The translations under genes and the position numbers were made by a program. A stretch of DNA of 64,000 nt, from positions 1 to 64,000 of the forward strand of contig CAJNAR010000153.1 in assembly GCA_905220665.1 (NCBI GenBank). The letters are read 5' to 3'. Source of the stretch: Albugo candida (taxonomy: Eukaryota; Oomycota; Peronosporomycetes; Albuginales; Albuginaceae). Positions 1 to 10,330 of this stretch are shown piece after piece. Position 1 is the first letter of the stretch; every line of letters begins with the position of its first letter. A model generated the notes under the pieces. The model did no database searches. It saw only the letters and a list, made by a program, of their open reading frames with translations, and was not told the DNA's origin.

Positions 1-376
1 CCTAAACCCTAAACCCTAAACCCTAAAACCCTAAAACCCTAAACCCTAAACCCTAAAACCCTAAACCCTAAAACCCTAAACCCTAAACCCTAAACCCTAA
101 ACCCTAAACCCTAAACCCTAAACCCTAAACCCTAAACCCTAAACCCTAAACCCTAAAACCCTAAACCCTAAACCCTAAACCCTAAACCCTAAACCCTAAA
201 CCCTAAACCCTAAACCCTAAACCCTAAACCTAAACCCTAAACCCTAAACCCTAAACCCTAAACCCTAAAAACCCTAAACCTAAAAACCCTAAACCTAAAC
301 CTAAACCCTAAACCCTAAACCCTAAAACCTAAAACCTAAAACCTAAACCCTAAAACCTAAAACTGAAACTGAAACC
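1..376. repeat. Telomeric repeat array (CCCTAAA)n
   Basis: The window opens with about 50 head-to-tail copies of CCCTAAA, so the telomere end lies to the left and the G-rich strand (TTTAGGG) points off the left edge. Variant units (CCCTAAAA, CCTAAA, CCTAAAA) appear among the canonical ones and become commoner from about 230 onward. The array fades into AAACTGAAACT-type degenerate units near 360-376. TTTAGGG is the repeat known from plants and oomycetes. This fixes the orientation: everything up to about 35 kb is subtelomeric. Confidence 0.97.
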
Positions 377-759
377 TACTAGCTTACTGCTCACACTTAT
401 CTTAGTCAACCATACCAGATCATGTGCCACAATGATCAAACTACTCTGAAGTGATAGGAGTATTATAGTCACCACATTATTATAAATCAAATTAGAGCTT
501 CAGATTTAAATGAAATTTGAAAGTGACTAGGGTGAAAACGCTGGTACCGCTGAACAAAAATGTTCTTTACAACACCTCTATTCGACCCTCGGGAGTTTGG
601 TGAACGTGACCGAACGTACCGTAGGTATTGAAACATGAATGGTTAGGTTAAGAACGCGATTAGCAAAACTATAAATACACTCATTTAATCAAAAGTGATG
701 TCTGGATCACGTGAACTCAGAGGGATTTGTCTTGCTCCTACTTGTGCTGGCTTAAACCG

Positions 760-1254
760 ATGTTGGCTCGGAGTTTTCCTCGTCATTACAGAAAGCTCCA
801 CCAGCAGATGGACGAGAATGGCAACCTCGTTAAAGAGACGAAGTTCGTTCCATGCGTAACGAAGAACCGGTTCTTCCAGCCCGTTGACGCGGATGTGAAC
901 GCCGGAAATGACAGGGGTCCGCAAATGGAGGAAGAAGGTGTTGGGAATATGCAGCAGGTCAGAGATCGCGTCGCTCGTCTGGAAGAGCTTATTCTTGGAC
1001 AGAGCCAGGATCAAAGCATGAATGAAGTGCTCGTCAATGACTTGCAAGCGGTGGAAAAGCGTGTAGATGATCTTGAGGTTCGTCTCGATACAGCTGGCAC
1101 AAAAGAAGCCAATGCGGTTGAGGAGCTCGATTATGAATATATCCGTGCACAACCGCGTCAATTAGAGAATCGAAATCAGTGCACAATAATATACTATTTC
1201 TCGCTAATTCAAAAATATAAACATTTGGTAGCTAGATATACGGCTTTGTTGTAA
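760..1254 (+). CDS. Hypothetical coiled-coil protein, possibly a fragment
   Basis: The frame opens at an ATG at 760 and runs to a TAA at 1252. Its middle (roughly residues 50-100) is rich in Glu, Arg, Leu and Val in heptad-like spacing (for example RDRVARLEEL and VEKRVDDLEV), which suggests a coiled coil. After about residue 125 the composition becomes AT-driven, as if the frame has run past its natural end into non-coding DNA. No family was recognised. An open antisense frame covers much of the same stretch, which weakens the call. It may be a gene remnant or the structural protein of a transposon. Confidence 0.3.
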   Translation: MLARSFPRHYRKLHQQMDENGNLVKETKFVPCVTKNRFFQPVDADVNAGNDRGPQMEEEGVGNMQQVRDRVARLEELILGQSQDQSMNEVLVNDLQAVEKRVDDLEVRLDTAGTKEANAVEELDYEYIRAQPRQLENRNQCTIIYYFSLIQKYKHLVARYTALL

Positions 1255-3007
1255 CGAATGAGCGAGTTGTGAATGCGTTTGAACCCAAACAATTGAAATT
1301 GTGGTGTCAGGTATATGAAACGGTGGTTTCAAAACAAGATCGTGAAGATGGATCCGACTATAAGTAAAATCGATTCAGAATAAGACTCAATTACAACCTG
1401 CTTGCGGGAATAAAGAATGAACTGATTTAAAAGATTGTCCAACCTAACGAAAAAGATAAAGCAAAGATTTGGGCTGCTCAAGAGAGGTAGAATCATGACG
1501 ACGCAGCAAGTTTTTTGAGCGGCAGAGTAGCTCTTTTTCTCCGTGAAGTACAAACCGAACAAAGATGCTCTACAATTTGCAAAAGAAGACGTTAAGTCTG
1601 GTACTTCGATTGGTCTCGTATCAACAACCCCACTGCGAAATCATATAAAATATACATGAAATGGCTGCTTGAAAGGCTCAGATAATTACATAGGATCACG
1701 GCCAATTGACATGACTTTGAAGCTTAGGAGCAAAAAGAAAAAAGATCTTTAAAATGCGGGATAGCTGGATGCTGGAAAATTCTTCAGAGGTTTGCTTCAC
1801 AGTGTAAGCAGTCCCGGCAATGGTTACAATTGTCACAAGCTCAAGGATGTTCTCCATTCTCCGAAACATTCATTTCCAGGAAATCCACGGGCCTTTATAA
1901 AAAAGCATGCGAAAGACGAGTTGCCATTTGCCTCTAGATCAGCTGATCGCTTTCTTCAAGTGAAGTAACAATTCCTAGATGGCTTGCTATTCCACACCAT
2001 CCTCTGTTATTTGGGGAAAGATGTGTTTCATGAAGTTTAGCACGGGTATAGATTCGATGTTTACTGGCGATATACAATATAACATGCACTCATGTTTGTC
2101 TCCGATACCCACTTTCAAACGCTCGTCACAGCTTCTAAAATTGCAATCATGGTGAGGAAATAACACTACGATGTGAATACTTGCAAGAAAGCTGATATTT
2201 ATTTTATCCGAATGACTCATCAATGCGGCTTTTGGCGGATTTCTGCTTGCGACAATACGATCATTAAAGCGTTGCTGGTCATGAGTGATGGCATCCTTCC
2301 TCTGCGTCCTCTTCTCTTCCACAATTGTAACGACAATACTCCCTTTAGATTAGATCGTTTCGGAATATGTATTCCCAAAATAAATCTCGAAGCACTCACT
2401 CTGGTCGCTTGATCATAGATTCGGTGTTGATGGTTCAGTAATAGCTTACTTCATCTGATCCGGTCATCGTTTTATTCGTCTTTCGATGGAGAGATTGGGT
2501 TATTCCATCGGATGGCTTTGCCAAAGCCTTGAAAGAAATCGACGGGATACGTGAGGGTATTGTCGTTAATGGGGCGCATGACGTGTCGGATCCCACGTTA
2601 CATAGGATTGCCTTGAATTTCATCATGGTCTGAACTAAAAGTGGCAAAACGTAACTAGAATTCTGATCAATAAGATTGATACAAGGGCGACTACATGACC
2701 AAGAGATGACGCCAATATCTTTTACGGTGAATAACTATTATCCGCAGTGAAGAATTGTTGATTGAATATTGCTTATGGAGCTTTATTCGAGTCTAGTATT
2801 GATCCAGCGATACACTGAGTTTCCAAGCAATGTATGAAAACTAACATAGTTTATCCATCTTTCCCAAAATTACATACCTCTCGATCACTCCTTCTAGGAT
2901 TTATATTTTTATCGCGTATAACTGGATTACGACCCGTCTGCGATTACGACAAACTATTTTAAACTGCCGAGGAGCCCTGTCCGACCGAAAATTCACAAAT
3001 GGTATTG

Positions 3008-3310
3008 AAACTGTTTTAGTCTACTCTTCAATCCCTATTAAACGAGCCTAACCTTCTTTCTGAGTTTTCTGACTCATTTTATGGTGTGGGGTAGGCTCAA
3101 CGCTTGTTTACTCAGACTTTCACAAACTTCTTTCAACTATCGAAGAGACTGTTTTGGTCTACTCTTCAAGCCTTCTTCAACGAGCATAATCTCTTATATG
3201 AATTCTCTGAATCATTTTATGGTGTGGGGTAGGGTTAAGCCTTCTTCAACGAGCATAATCTCTTATATGAATTCTCTGAATCATTTTATGGTGTGGGGTA
3301 GGGTTAGTCC
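3008..3310. repeat. Minisatellite, 69-bp unit in tandem plus diverged copies
   Basis: A 69-bp unit containing TTCTTCAACGAGCATAATC and ATGGTGTGGGGTAGGGTTA occurs twice almost identically (about 3172-3240 and 3241-3309). A more diverged copy of the ATGGTGTGGGGTAGG core lies at about 3080, and the flanking phrase GTCTACTCTTCAA is also repeated (3019 and 3158), giving a higher-order spacing of 138 bp, twice the unit. The frame through it would encode a repeated peptide, but nothing else supports coding. Confidence 0.85.
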
Positions 3311-3656
3311 CACTAACTCTTTTAAATGTCGTAGAGCCCTGGCCGTCCAAAGTAATGTGAATGAATCTTTTTTGAAAAGCGCTGATACCAACAAGAAAGA
3401 AAGCGCAATGGCACACAAAGTATACGCAGCTCCACCTCTTCCTGCACCGAAATGCGACAGAAAATGAGATTGGTAGCTCAGAACTCGCTGGGAAGATGGC
3501 AACACAGTACGCCTCACTTAGTGGATTCCGCGTTGGAATTACAGGTGAAATGGCGTACATGTCGTCAGTATCCACACAAATTACACTGTCAAAGACAATC
3601 ATTCTGCGAGTAGATATAACGACAAGGCAACTACATTCGAATGAGGAACAACAGCT

Positions 3657-4157
3657 ATGAATACTCAGCAGAGAGTTCATGATTACGACCCTAATAAAAA
3701 TATCAAATCAAAAACCTCGACTCAATCGTCTCTATCCGCTTCCTCTCAAAGACCGTTACACATTGGGGCGACGAGATTTGTGCGAGTGGCAGGTATTGAG
3801 CGGTGGGAAGAAGCTACCTTGGCCGAGTGGCCGGATAATGATTCCGTTTGTTTTGTGGTGACTTGGGTAACGAGGTTACTGACGAATTATTGGCTCATGA
3901 TTCAAGCTTGTTTCCATCACTTCAGCGAGCCAAAGTCATTCGAAATAAACTTACGCATAAATCGCGTGGGTACGGTTTTTGTAAGCTTTGGTGATCCTTT
4001 CGAGTGCGCAAAAGCGCTGCGGGAGATGAATGGGAAAAACATTGGAATTCGACCTGTGGAATTACATAAAAGTAAATGGGAGAATCGAATCGAGGCAGTT
4101 GCCCACAAGAAAATGAAGAAGAAAATACAGACAAAAGCGCACTTATTCGGACCTTGA
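3657..4157 (+). pseudogene. RBM42-like RNA-binding protein, pseudogene fragment
   Basis: The C-terminal RRM of an RBM42-type RNA-binding protein (linked in other eukaryotes to splicing and mRNP complexes) can be read here. A tract ending in EWPDND matches the lead-in to the RRM. The RNP2 region (FCGDLGNEV) is found only in a shifted frame at about 3843-3975. The original frame then resumes with VSFGDPFECAKALREMNGK and a basic tail. Two single-base indels explain this: one T apparently lost near 3842 and one gained in the T run at 3976-3980. Between them the RRM is out of frame, so the copy cannot make a normal domain. No upstream exons of RBM42 were recognised, so it is also truncated. Confidence 0.8.
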
Positions 4158-5799
4158 TAGCATCTAAAACGTGCTTTCAGACAATCGCTTTGGCTCTTAT
4201 CAGAAATAAAGTCTCTGCAGCCTCAAGATTGCCTTGGTGATATTACCACAAGCAAAAGAGAAGTAAGTATCAATCAAATCGTCATACTCATGATAATGTC
4301 ATTAGTAAGTCAATATGTGTAAAGTTACACAGGCAACTTAGTGCTTAGCTGGTTTGGGCTAAATATAGATCGGTATAGACTTTAACATGTTTGACCAAAA
4401 TGTACTGATAATGTACATTGAGAGCCCTATTGTGGCGGTTAGACACCAACGCGGTACAATTGTGCACCCTAGGTCGACACAAATTTGCAATGCAATGATA
4501 GAGTATAGAGAAGCGTCGAATCTGGGAGAGACTTGTTCCCATCAGAGAAAACCCTTACCGCTTTCAGGCCGCTGTTTCGTCACACTGCAATAATTCTTCG
4601 ATTTACACTGCGAGAAGCAATCTTTGGTCATGAGTTCCGACACAAGAAAACTGCTAGCGACAATGGTATTGAAATATGCGACTTCACCCGTTTGCAATCG
4701 CGCCCTGTACATGTGTACATGTAAATGATGTTCGCTATGGCCGGTGGCGTTGTCGATGCGTGTTTATTGCACTACAGTCATTAGATGTGACAAAAGCTAG
4801 GGTGCAACTCGATAGAACGCAAAAATACAAAGGTATGGTGAATGTAGTAATTGGGGTCATTCAATGCCCTTGAGACAATTGAGCCACCCGCTGCATACAT
4901 AATCTCATTTGAAGAATGCAAATGGATACCATTTGGGATAGAAAATTTACCAGTCAGATACTACTATTCCACGTTGCCATTGATGCTGATTTCGCACTCC
5001 CAAACGTCAGGCGGGCGGCTTGATTGCAATGCATTTTCTTCCACTGCTGTAGGGTCAATTTCAGCCAATCGATACTGCTTCAACCTCATAATATTGCTAG
5101 TTATGACCACTCGGGGACGTCTCCATATGACCACTTTTGCTCAATCGACGATGGCGTAACACCATAACATGATCAAATTTAATCAATCGTCGAATGCTGC
5201 AATAGGATGAGAACGTGAGTTGAACGATCTTTTCGCAGTAAACTGAGCGGTTTGCAGCGTGTGTGTAGCTATCAAACCGATTTACATGCCGGCGAAAGAG
5301 CCCGCAGAGGTAAATTTATACAAGACTCTGAAAGAAAGCATTTTAGCAATAATGTTGCATGAAAAACAATGAATGTAAGAGCTGACTAGCGAGCAGTATC
5401 GATTCCAATTAGTGAGAAATCGAGCCAAGAAAGCGATGAATGAAAGTGTGAGCGTGTGGAAACGCTGGGTAAGTGAGATCGTAATACTTTGTGTGGTAAA
5501 GTGGTTGTTATTGGTAGACATGGACCAACTGATAAGAAATATGCGATTTTCGTTCATGTTTTCTGCCGACTGGACGGAATGCGAGATTTTATCGACTGTG
5601 AGACGGATAATGGCGCTCTCTGTGCATCATTGTTTTCATCATAATGCCACCATTCAGCAAATCCTCGTTCGAAGCATTCCGAGCTGTCGTGATCAACTCA
5701 CGTCCGACTTCGGTACAGCGTCATCCACAGACAATTTTTACAAAATGAACCAGAAGGAAGCGTACTATCATTTTTTATACAAATTCCCTCTTCTCTTCG
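4158..5799. other. No recognisable gene; decayed subtelomeric DNA
   Basis: Only short frames occur here. A + strand stretch from about 5286 to 5480 looks protein-like, with many Lys/Glu and phrases such as AKKAMNESVSVWKRW. It is broken by stops and could not be assigned to a family. Nothing else is supported. Confidence 0.5.
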
Positions 5800-8475
5800 T
5801 TAGGCTTTATCGGGTGTTTCCACGTTGTTGACAACAGTAATCGCATCCATTGATACGCTTCTGAGCTTGGCCGCGAGATTTGCGATGCGTTTTGGGATAC
5901 CATCTGTTGCTATCAGCACAGGGTGAGATGCGAGCAATTCGATCTTGTCGGATGCGATGGATTGACATCGTTTGATTTTATTCATTCGGATGGAGCGGCT
6001 AACGAGCCCCAACAACATTTTAGCCGACATCTTTGGACTGAATCGAGTCAATGGGAGACGCGCTCGGCGACACCAGTGAGAGCTCCATCATTCGTGATGG
6101 ACGTCCTAGCCGTAATCACGATCTTTAGAGCTGGATTGTTTGTGAGCAAATCCTATACACAACCTCCGAATCGTTGACGATCTACGCCGACTTTGATGCG
6201 ACAATCATAGCCATCAAGTACCAACAGATTCGATTTAATTCTGAACATGAAGTGGACGCTGCTCTGCTGAAGATGTTGTATGGTGATCTCTTTTATGGCT
6301 TTCAGTACTTTTTTATAGCTGAAGAGAAAACGCTGAGCTCCACCGCTGAATAACTCGGTACCATGCCGATCGCATAATTCTTCGGCAATCCGCGCAACTG
6401 AAATGACTTTTACACCGCCTTCGACGGTCATTCGAGGTCCGACGTAATTTGCAATCGAGTAGGCAACCGCAGTTTTCCCAAAACTTTCTTCCCCAGAGAT
6501 GGTCACCAAACGCGTAAGTCGATGCTGTTTGAGTAAAAGAGCCCAGCAGATTCTGTATACCTCAATAGCACGGTTGCAAAAGCCTTGATAATAGCAGGGG
6601 GATCGTCGAACCACAGCCTTGGATAATGATTGAGCTCAAGCGGAACCATTTTCATCGCTTCGCTGACTTGCACTTTAAGTAGCGGGAAAATGATCTGTGA
6701 ATGATCGCCATTGTCGGGAAGAAGTATAAACTTCAGAGCTACCTCAGACGGTTCTTTGATGTTGGAAGACTTGGATACAGCTTCCTGCGCAATCGCGAAG
6801 TTATTTCGTACTGATTTCCCGGTCGCCAATGCCAAATAGAACGATCGGATGAATTCGATAGCCGCATGATCTCTAATTCTCTGAGTCTTCCGAGCTACAA
6901 GACATGTGGAATACTACAGTAAACGAGAGCGTTCGCGAGCTGCGCTGCAGAACAAGCAGATAAAAAACAAGACGCAAGGGAGCTTTTCCACTGGAAGAGT
7001 AGATCTCTTTCAGACTATTGTGAGGTATCGGATGCACGAGTCCCAATCCGTCTTCAAGATATACATGTTTTGCATCGCCGTGTCCCGAAGCGGAGAGCTC
7101 GACATCCCATTGTCACCATCACCCGAAAGCTTTCGGAAATGGAAAACTTGGCATCGAGATGTATCTGTTGAGATACTTGATACTCATCAAGTTTTGATGC
7201 TTCGCCCGATTGTGGTGCTCGAAGCTGATCGGAATATAGAAGCTCGATCAAATCGAAGAGAGGTAGAACCAGGAGGAGCCCTTAGCACCCACTGTGCCGC
7301 TTCAGTCAGACTCTGCTTCAAGATATTGCATTCCCGCTTCACATCGAGCTCATCAATAGGATGGTACTTTCCGTTCGTATACTTTCCGGCCAGTGGTGTT
7401 TAAAACAAGACGCTCAGGGTGTAATCTTGCACGATCCGATCGCTTTTCAGTTGAGGGGTGGAACAAGCCCTTGTAATATCGTGTGGATTGTAGAATTCCT
7501 CCGAGGAGCTTCTACTAAATATTCCAGAAGCACTCTTTCCGCGCAGTTGAGAAGCAATGCGATTGTTTGGCCGTCATACAATTTGTACTGTTTTTTTTTG
7601 TCTAAGCACAGAAAATGAAAGGTGTTTACGTGGTTTCCGAACATCTTACATATTGCTTCCGTACGTAAAGGACCTCCATCGTTGCAAGCTCTGTTTGTGC
7701 TCTTGTCCGTCAAGTACACTGCAAAATCACCATGATTCCGCTGTGTAAATCCTTCAATCACGCAAGATGTTCGACTTAATTTGATAGGTTGTGTCTTCGA
7801 ATCAGACGTCCCAAAAATGCCCAAAACGTCATCCCAGTCCATGGATATCCGAAAGTTCAATCGATTGATGTCAATTTGCAGCAAACCTTTCTTCTCCAAC
7901 AGAGCTCGCTCTTTGATCGTGATGGATGACTGCACACCTGTATGTAGTCTTAACCGAATTGAGCATATATTCGAATTTTCCGTAAATAGATGAGAGTACT
8001 CCTGAGTATCTGCTTCAGCAAGTATATCCACTCGTGCTTGGGAGCCTTCAAGTTTGGTAGTTAATATTGGTACTTGTGAACCGGAATGCACGCGCTTCGG
8101 TATGGGCTTGACAACATTCTTCAGATGTTGCCATTCTGGTAGCCGATGTCGTTTGCGAGCTGTATCCATGGTAAGCAGGAGAGCATGCCGAAGACTACAA
8201 GCCACAGAATCACTAGTCGATGTGAAAGAAGGTTTTGGGGGCCGTGAGTCTTGTTTTAACGAAACTATAGCAGCGTGTGTGTCGTAAAGAGCCACACTCA
8301 ATTCACGATTTTTTAGCATTATTAGCCGCACACTCTTAACTCTACTTTCTTTGTAGTGATTGGCGATTATAAGAGAATGAAAAAAAATATCAGTAATCAG
8401 GTTCAACCTGCTTTTTACAATATCTCTTTTCCTGAAAGATTCGTGCATATTTCCATTCACCTGGGTGCTTTTCAC
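5800..8475 (-). pseudogene. CHAT-protease / STAND NTPase protein, pseudogene
   Basis: Three segments line up on the minus strand. The N-terminal part is a 342-codon open frame (8475-7447) of unrecognised sequence. Next comes a CHAT (caspase-like) domain. The catalytic-His context SGHGD is at about 7074-7088, preceded by GCRALRF. The catalytic-Cys context LSACSAAQLANAL is at about 6930-6965, followed by the typical tail IEFIRSFYLALATGKSV. The last part is a P-loop NTPase with Walker A GEESFGKT (about 6473-6496), Walker B LLVLDGYD (about 6207-6230), a VITART strand, and an LLASHPVLIATDG stretch (about 5905-5945) typical of STAND ATPases. The frame changes several times: a likely 2-bp loss next to the His motif, a shift at the A6 run 6962-6967, another after IPHV, and in-frame stops before the NTPase tail. 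CHAT plus STAND proteins are signalling or cell-death type receptors in other organisms; a role here is inference, and this copy is dead. The upstream frame 8894-8519 may be a further 5' exon. Confidence 0.75.
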
Positions 8476-9010
8476 AGATTTTGGTCGTAGTCGAAGTTCA
8501 ATTCAAAGCTGTGGTCGATTATTTGCTGTGGTTTCGACACATCAAGCAGTGAATTGGATCAAGAAAATGAAAATGCCTGTCTAGATCGCAGCCTTCTTCG
8601 TCTGTATTGTTGAACTTCAGCCCGGATTTTGGTGATTGACCCTGAAGTTGGAAAGAGGGATTGGAAAGACGCTTTGGAGTCCGACAACCACACGGTAAGA
8701 CGTTTAAAGTACTCTTTGTAGCTCGTAATCCGCATCTTATATCCTTTCCGATAGACCATTCGCTTAATAACAGCGATAGTAACAGCATTGATGATTTTTA
8801 TCCTTCGCGTAGTCCAGCAACATACGATTAATCGTCGACATCGCGTCACTCGATCTAATAAATTGCGTTCCATTGATTTCGTGTCTTCATTCATTTTTTC
8901 GTACAGTATACATTTTAACTTTGAATAGAGGCTTCGGATGTCTACAGCAATCGTATCGCTTCATCGACATCTAGGATATCCGTTTTCTCTTATCATTTCC
9001 TCTGCTACTC

Positions 9011-9209
9011 TGTTCATCTGTTTATGTGTCTATGTGTCTATGTGTCTACGTGTTTATGTGTTTATGTGTCTATGTGTCTATGTGTCTATGTGTCTATGTG
9101 TCTATGTGTTTATCTGTTTGTCTGTTTATCTGTTTATCTGTTTATCTGTTTATCTGTTTATCTGTTTATCTGTTTATCTGTTTATCTGATCTGTTGATCT
9201 GTTTACCCT
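9011..9209. repeat. Octamer satellite (TGTNTATN type), left part
   Basis: An 8-bp period is obvious. It begins as GTGTCTAT units, passes through GTGTTTAT, and becomes a homogeneous CTGTTTAT run by 9120-9190. Because 8 is not a multiple of 3, open frames through it encode meaningless Cys/Leu/Val/Tyr-rich repeats. The array resumes at 10085, after the LINE copy, so the two parts were probably one array split by the insertion. Confidence 0.92.
9195..9209 (+). repeat. Target-site duplication, left copy
   Basis: TGATCTGTTTACCCT here matches TGATCTGCTTACCCT at 10070-10084 with one mismatch. The two flank the truncated LINE exactly, as expected for target-primed reverse transcription into the octamer satellite. 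Confidence 0.8.
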
Positions 9210-10069
9210 GCCGGTTCGATCTCGTTTCTGGTTCTTAAAGGATATTCAGCCCGACATTATATTGTGCACGCAGCCTTCGTGTGGGGCTGTGGAATCCGAT
9301 CAACATCTCTTTTTAGAGTGCGATCACACGGCACAGTTATGGAGGGAGTTACTCCCTAGTTGGGATCAGTTTTTCTCCTCTCGACCACGTTGGACGCATA
9401 TTGCATGTGCAATTGTCCCAACACTACGGTCGGATTGGAAAGATTATCAGCAAATTATATCGGATGTATGGCTTGCATTGCAAGCGGTGACACTGCACTT
9501 CGTCTGGACAGATCGGAATCGTCGTTTGTTCGATCAGCGATCAGCAACTCCGACACTTCCAGCACTTTCCGTGATCTACACCACGTTTAGTGCGCACGTT
9601 CGGTACTTTCGAAGACAGTGTTACGACCACGAGGAACGCATTCGGCTTGCAAAGGTGCTGGATCAACTCGCAACGCAAGGATCATTTGGTGGATTTTTCA
9701 GAAGCCGAAGATCATTACTGCGGGTACGGCATAGACAAGTCAAAATGCAAGTGCAACTCAGATCCTAGTCCTAGTTGGCTGGTTATGCTCACCGTAGTGT
9801 GGCGCACACCAATTTGCAAACCACGGTACTTTTGGACCATTTTTACAACTTTACATCTTTTTCAACTTTACAGCATTTACAAGCTGGACACAGTCTCGTA
9901 TTAAGGGTGCTGAGGCTACTACGATGCGAGATTATCAACGAGAAGACATTTTATCATCTCTCACAGGTATTTCACGAAACGTTTTTTATATGTATATATG
10001 TTATTCAAGATAGCCTAGGCAACTAGAGAAGTCAGTTAGTCTAATTCTAATAATATAGACACCTTCAAC
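9210..10069 (+). mobile_element. 5'-truncated LINE copy (zf-RVT and 3' UTR)
   Basis: This is a near-identical inverted copy of the 3' end of the LINE at 27072-33880 (matching about 27073-27927 there). It contains an open frame with the zinc-binding reverse-transcriptase motif (CGAVESDQHLFLECDH), ending at 9768, plus the 3' UTR ending ACACCTTCAAC. Where the long copy has a TAG stop (27892-27894), this copy has CAG, so the frame continues across the junction. It is truncated at its 5' end and flanked by a 15-bp target-site duplication, the classic dead-on-arrival LINE product. Confidence 0.92.
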
Positions 10070-10084
10070 TGATCTGCTTACCCT
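10070..10084 (+). repeat. Target-site duplication, right copy
   Basis: TGATCTGCTTACCCT pairs with the left copy at 9195-9209 (one mismatch). It marks the 3' boundary of the LINE insertion; the octamer satellite resumes immediately after it. Confidence 0.8.
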
Positions 10085-10330
10085 TTTATCTGTTTATCTG
10101 TTTATGTGTTGATGTGTTTATGTGTTTATCTGCTCATCTGTTAATCTGCTCATCTGTTTAGCTGTTTAGCTATTTAGCTATTTAGCTGTTTAGCTGTTTA
10201 TCTGTATATCTCTTTTTCTGTTTAGCTGTTTAGCTGTTTAGCTGTTTAGCTGTTTAGCTGTTTAGCTGCTTAGCTGTTTAGCTGTTTAGCTGTATATCTC
10301 TTTATCTGTTTATGTGTTTATCTGATTATC
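10085..10330. repeat. Octamer satellite, right part (TGTTTAGC/TGTTTATC)
   Basis: The 8-bp periodic array continues here as CTGTTTAT units. It shifts to a run of GTTTAGCT units at about 10160-10290 and ends with TTTATCTG units. It carries a different dominant variant from the left part, so the two halves expanded separately or were already zoned before the LINE inserted. Confidence 0.9.

Larger units (their letters stand above)
377..3656. other. Subtelomeric stretch with decayed coding traces
   Basis: No intact gene is recognisable here apart from the possible coiled-coil frame at 760-1254. A gene-like frame of about 45 codons on the + strand at 2497-2637 ends in a TGA but has no recognisable start or family. 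Short in-frame stretches around 1330-2410 are interrupted on both strands. The region also holds the minisatellite at 3008-3310. It is best read as eroded gene and transposon debris. Confidence 0.55.

Noticed and set aside
685..1161. Minus-strand open frame of 158 codons opposite the coiled-coil frame
   Set aside because: It lacks domain features, and the plus frame has more natural residue usage. It is probably an antisense shadow.
3081..3467. Repetitive peptide (SSTSIISYMNSLNHFMVWG twice) as a coding gene
   Set aside because: It is explained by the 69-bp minisatellite, which happens to be a multiple of three and free of stops.
8938..9238. Cys/Leu/Val/Tyr-rich open frames in all + frames over the octamer satellite
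   Set aside because: An 8-bp repeat without stops gives long repetitive frames automatically; there is no start context, domain or homology.
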